Shown here piece after piece: positions 60,317 through 64,000 of a stretch of 64,000 nucleotides of DNA (the first letter of the stretch is position 1; every line of letters starts with the position of its first letter). The position numbers and the translations under genes were made by a program. Below the pieces are notes generated by a model. It was given only the letters and a program-made list of their open reading frames with translations, did not search any database and had not been told where the DNA came from. Source of the DNA: Tolypeutes matacus (Eukaryota; Chordata; Mammalia; Cingulata; Chlamyphoridae); NCBI GenBank assembly GCA_026826555.1, contig JAKSZT010054215.1, positions 24,009,232 through 24,073,231 of the forward strand. The letters are read 5' to 3'.

Positions 60317-63300
60317 GTAAGTACTGCTTGTTTCTGCTTTGTGTATTGTTTCTTTTGTTCTGTTTTGTATTGATGATGTGAAGGAGAGAGGAGTAAATGA
60401 GGCCCCGTGCTGCCTTAGCAGCATGTTTATCTTGAATGTGGATGAGATGGGAGTAACCTGCAAGTTTAGCCACCTGACCCGCCTTGGAGTGATTGATTGC
60501 CCATCCTGGAAGACAGGGCTGTTACGTTGATATTCAGCAGGTTAAGGTTTGAAGAGAGCCTTGAAGAGGTGCCTGCAGTTCTAGGAGTTTTACCTGTGCA
60601 GGGCTTTCAAGAGAATGAGTATTAGTTTCATGTGTTGGTTAAATTCTTTGTCCGCATTATGATGATTTATGGATTTGCATGAGAAAGGAGATTTGCAGAG
60701 AGGATTTAGGAAAAATTTACATGGGTTTCAGCCCAGAATACAAGGAGAATGTCTCTATTTTCAAGAGAGGTTGCTGAATAAAGGCTGCAAAGGTAGCTGC
60801 CTCAGTAGCTGCTTGTGTCTGTCAGACCAGGTGACAACTAGAACAATCCAGCTGGAACCAAAAGCATTCTGGGTCTTTCAGTAGCTGAAGCTATAGGCTG
60901 GAGTTACCAAGGCTCCCATCTCGTGTTGAATTCTTATATTATAAACTTGTTTTCAATTTTGGGTTCCCAGATAATATGACTTAATTTCGTTTAAGGCTCG
61001 GCTGTTTTGAGTAGTTATTCTCCTTATGTAGAGTAAAAATATGATTTCCTTCCTCCCTTGCTTGTTTCTTTCTTCTGCCTTCCTTCTTTATTTTCTTCTT
61101 CCTTCCTTCCTTGTGAATTATATATATAATTTAAGTCAGTATTCTGCAAGGGGCTAGAGTTCTTTGAAAAGCATGCCAATGAGCCTTAATAAAACTTCTT
61201 ATACTTTAAATGAAATTATATTTAGATCTCCCAAACTTAACAATTGATGTTCTGTATTAGTTTTATTTAATTTTCAATAAATTTACAAGAATTATGGGTT
61301 TTGAACATGTGCTTAGATTGACCCAAACACCTGTGCATTTGACTTGATTTCAGTTCAATCCAAAAAATTACTAAGCAAATATATCAGTATAAGTCTTATC
61401 AGAAAAAAAAACAAAAACAAATTTTGTATGCTGATTATTGCAGACTTAGTAATGTTGGAGAAGCATCACAAAATTATTCACAAATATGGAAAAATATTGT
61501 GTAAATAAAACTGCCACTAGCATATAAAATAGTCATTTTTGACTACCAAAAAGCTGCTCAAAAATACACTGAGCAGTTTATTCTTTGAATTTCTGTATTG
61601 TATTGAAATTGACTAATATCTCCTCAGATTTTTATAAGTATAGTTTAGCTTGAAGTTAGCTGTAGATTTAATGTAGATAAAACTTTAGCTTTACATAGCT
61701 TTTATGACAACTTCAAATGATACAGTCCTCACAGCTGTTTACATTTTAAATATGCCTGAACCTAATAGGATCAAAATTAAATATAACAAGTGAACCTTTG
61801 AATGCTCTGAAATGGTAGTAGAGTTCTCCATTATAAAAGCCACGAACAAAGCCTAAAAGTATACTGCCCTATTTAAACTTTATTAAAATTAACTCTGTTT
61901 TTAATGCTGAAATTATACAGAAATCTATGAAATTTCTAAGTAGTATATGGGTGTGACTTTAGAGATTATCTGTGTACTTCATCATCATCAAAAACAATTT
62001 CTCGTAATCCACTGTAAATTTAAATATATTTCCCCATGTCTAGCTGGCTACTAAAGAAAACTTACTGCTTATATTTTGTCTTTGCTCTTAAGAATATTAT
62101 GTGTTCCAAGTATGTTGGGATATGCTCAGAAATCTAAAAGTGTCTTTCTTTTCTTCCCAATAAATAAAACCCAAGATTTGGACATTTAGTTTGTATTGTT
62201 TAATTTCTGGCTTTTGGTGTTCAGTTTACAATTTATTCTTCTTTGAGAATTTATCTTGGCTAAATGTTTTTATGGTCCTTAAAGAACAAATGTGTAAAGA
62301 GCCCTTTTTGTGAGGACGAGGAAGAAGAAAATTCACTTAAAATGGAAAATTTATCCATGATATTCTGGATTTATCCATGATATTTTTCTAAACAAGAAAA
62401 ATAAAATAGTTTGGGTAATTTTAGAATTTAACCATTAGTTTAATGCCATTACCTTAAAAAAAAAAAACGAAAAGACCCTCAACTCTGTTTTAATAAAAGT
62501 TGGTTAGTTTATGTTAGTTTTGCTCTATATATTTATTGCTTATTACCTGTGGTAAGATCCACGTGCCTTACCACACCACAAAATATATATGTATTTATCT
62601 TGATCTAAAGAGCTAGTCTGTTTCAGATGTCATTAACACATTTGCCCCAGTAGAGCTATATTTCTGCCATACTTTTTCTTTTTTAACCTCAAATAAAATT
62701 ATGAATATTTATCCCATAAGAAATCCTTCTTCTAAATCTTATATTAATACATATGATTATTTGTCTAACAGATGATAAAAGATTGTGGATGATAAAAGGT
62801 TTCCTTTGGAGTGATTATGACTAGATAAAGACATTTACAGGTTTTCTTCCATACATATTTACCATGATAAATAGTAATAAATCTGTCACAATCTGTTGTG
62901 TCAACTCACTTTTTCCCCCTTATCCAAATGGGCCCTGTCTCTTTCTTAAAATAAAGCAAAGAACATTTAAACTGTAACCTTCCGTAATCAGATATCATTT
63001 ATGACACGGCCATGATACAGACGCTGGACTTCCTTTGCCGCCATTAGGCTGAATCATCACAGGAAAGAAGGAGACCAAGGGGATTGCCTTGCCCTGTTTT
63101 GAAAACACTGCAGCATCTGTGGGAGAAAGAAAACATAAGCCTGGCCTGCCATCGTGCCATGGATCTGGCAGGATCCACGAATGTGTGTTTGTACTGTGTG
63201 CTGCATCTAGAGACCCCGAGCCACTTAAAAAGCATGACATGGTGAGAGGATGGTGGAAGAACCGTCCTGCTGGGGCAGAGCACACTCGGAATGGGGGAAG

Positions 63301-64000
63301 GAAGACTTTCCCTGTGGAGAACAGAGGCCTGTAGTTAGGGCTAGGGTGATTTTTTTTCCCTCCCCCAAGGAAAGGCTGTGTGAAATGACAGCTATTTAAT
63401 TGCCCACGAGAGCCCTGCTTATTACTGCAGAACGTTTTCATGTTCTCTGTTCAAATTTTAGTATGTTGCTCTTTTCAGTGGCATCCCAATTTCTTGTCGT
63501 CATCATTTGAAGACTTTAGTGATAAAGCTTTGTCTCTTTTTGATGCCAGAATTTATTTTGCATGTTTCATCTTTTGAATCTACATGTGAACTTTTTGTGT
63601 TCTTAGACTTCCAAATCTTGGTTTTCTTTTTTAAACGTATTTCATCTTAAACTTAATATTGTCTCAGCTTACTATGCTTTCCAGCAAATTTCTTGCATTT
63701 GAATATCCCAGCAATCTTAAGTACTGAATTAATGGAAGACCCAATTGTAGAGAAAAATGTACCACATTAACTCATATTTTTGGAAAAATGACCTGTGCTT
63801 CTGAATGGAAATTAACATTAAACTTTTAAAATTTAGAAAATAGCAAAGAAATTTCATAGTGTGTCATTTTAAAATACTTTTATCAAACACACAGGGATAA
63901 AAGCAAACACAAAGAGATTGTCTTTCAGAAATATCTTTGTGCCCACCTTTATGTAAACACATAAAACCTTGAATTTCTTATAATTTGGAAAGTTTCAAAA
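60317..64000 (+). other. TCF4: TCF4 intron 9, 5' part
   Basis: The next shared coding exon is not reached. I looked for the first exon of the short TCF4-A isoform, known to lie between these exons in human, and saw no matching start. The stretch is mostly unique and AT-rich, with a CTTC-rich patch at about 61075-61112 and a 20-bp tandem duplication at 62349-62384. A GC-richer block at 62990-63440 has overlapping frames on both strands (the longest 148 codons on minus), none recognisable. That block could be a regulatory element. Confidence 0.85.

Noticed and set aside
62995..63441. 148-codon minus-strand frame, among the longest in the window
   Set aside because: It is antisense to TCF4, overlaps other frames and has no recognisable protein; kept only as a composition anomaly.

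Overview
This is a piece of a placental-mammal nuclear genome lying inside a single gene: TCF4 (E2-2/ITF2, a class I basic helix-loop-helix transcription factor), read on the + strand. Three short coding exons translate to recognisable TCF4 protein: 11520-11584, 59657-59786 and 60267-60316. They correspond to exons 7, 8 and 9 in the usual human numbering, which I recall rather than computed. Their phases join exactly, and consensus AG and GT sites flank each one. Together they code for only 245 of 64,000 bases. The rest is intron: the end of intron 6, all of a 48-kb intron 7, a 480-bp intron 8 and the start of intron 9. No bacterial-type genes, operons, rRNA, tRNA genes or CRISPR arrays are present. 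Almost all long open frames are chance frames in introns, simple repeats or transposon copies.

The lineage looks xenarthran. The young mobile elements are minus-strand tRNA-derived SINEs of the DAS-SINE kind known from armadillos, sloths and anteaters (25206-25367, 32891-33068, two near 47.7-47.9 kb, 51401-51492). There are also MaLR-like LTRs that I associate with xenarthran genomes (31127-31829, 37997-38576 and a relative at 49877-50428). The SINEs are few, and I do not see the long armadillo type, so I lean to a sloth or anteater, with low confidence. Older shared mammalian repeats (MIR, L2, MER5A-like and other hAT elements, L1M remnants) are scattered through the introns.

Layout: 1-11519 is intron 6 with a hAT relic, a MER5-like relic and a MIR. 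Exon 7 follows. From 11.6 to 15 kb the intron is largely unique sequence with dense transcription-factor motifs. 15-25 kb holds MER5A, an L1M remnant, L2 and MIR copies. 25-34 kb has two SINEs, one LTR, two back-to-back perfect hairpins and a strong CTCF-like motif near a TALE-homeodomain-like palindrome. 34-52 kb is the repeat-rich part (L1, two LTRs, a hAT element with target duplications, several MIRs, microsatellites). 52.9-59.1 kb is nearly free of young repeats and looks like a candidate conserved noncoding block. Exons 8 and 9 follow, and intron 9 runs to the end.

Biologically, exons 8 and 9 encode both halves of a bipartite nuclear localisation signal. Together they are 180 nt and begin and end in phase 0, so skipping both would keep the frame and remove the signal. 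Exon 8 has a tandem NAGNAG acceptor and a long pyrimidine tract upstream, both of which suggest regulated splicing. Known human TCF4 alternative 5' exons lie in this part of the gene. I could not confirm any of them by reading, including the TCF4-A first exon, which I did not find before position 64000.
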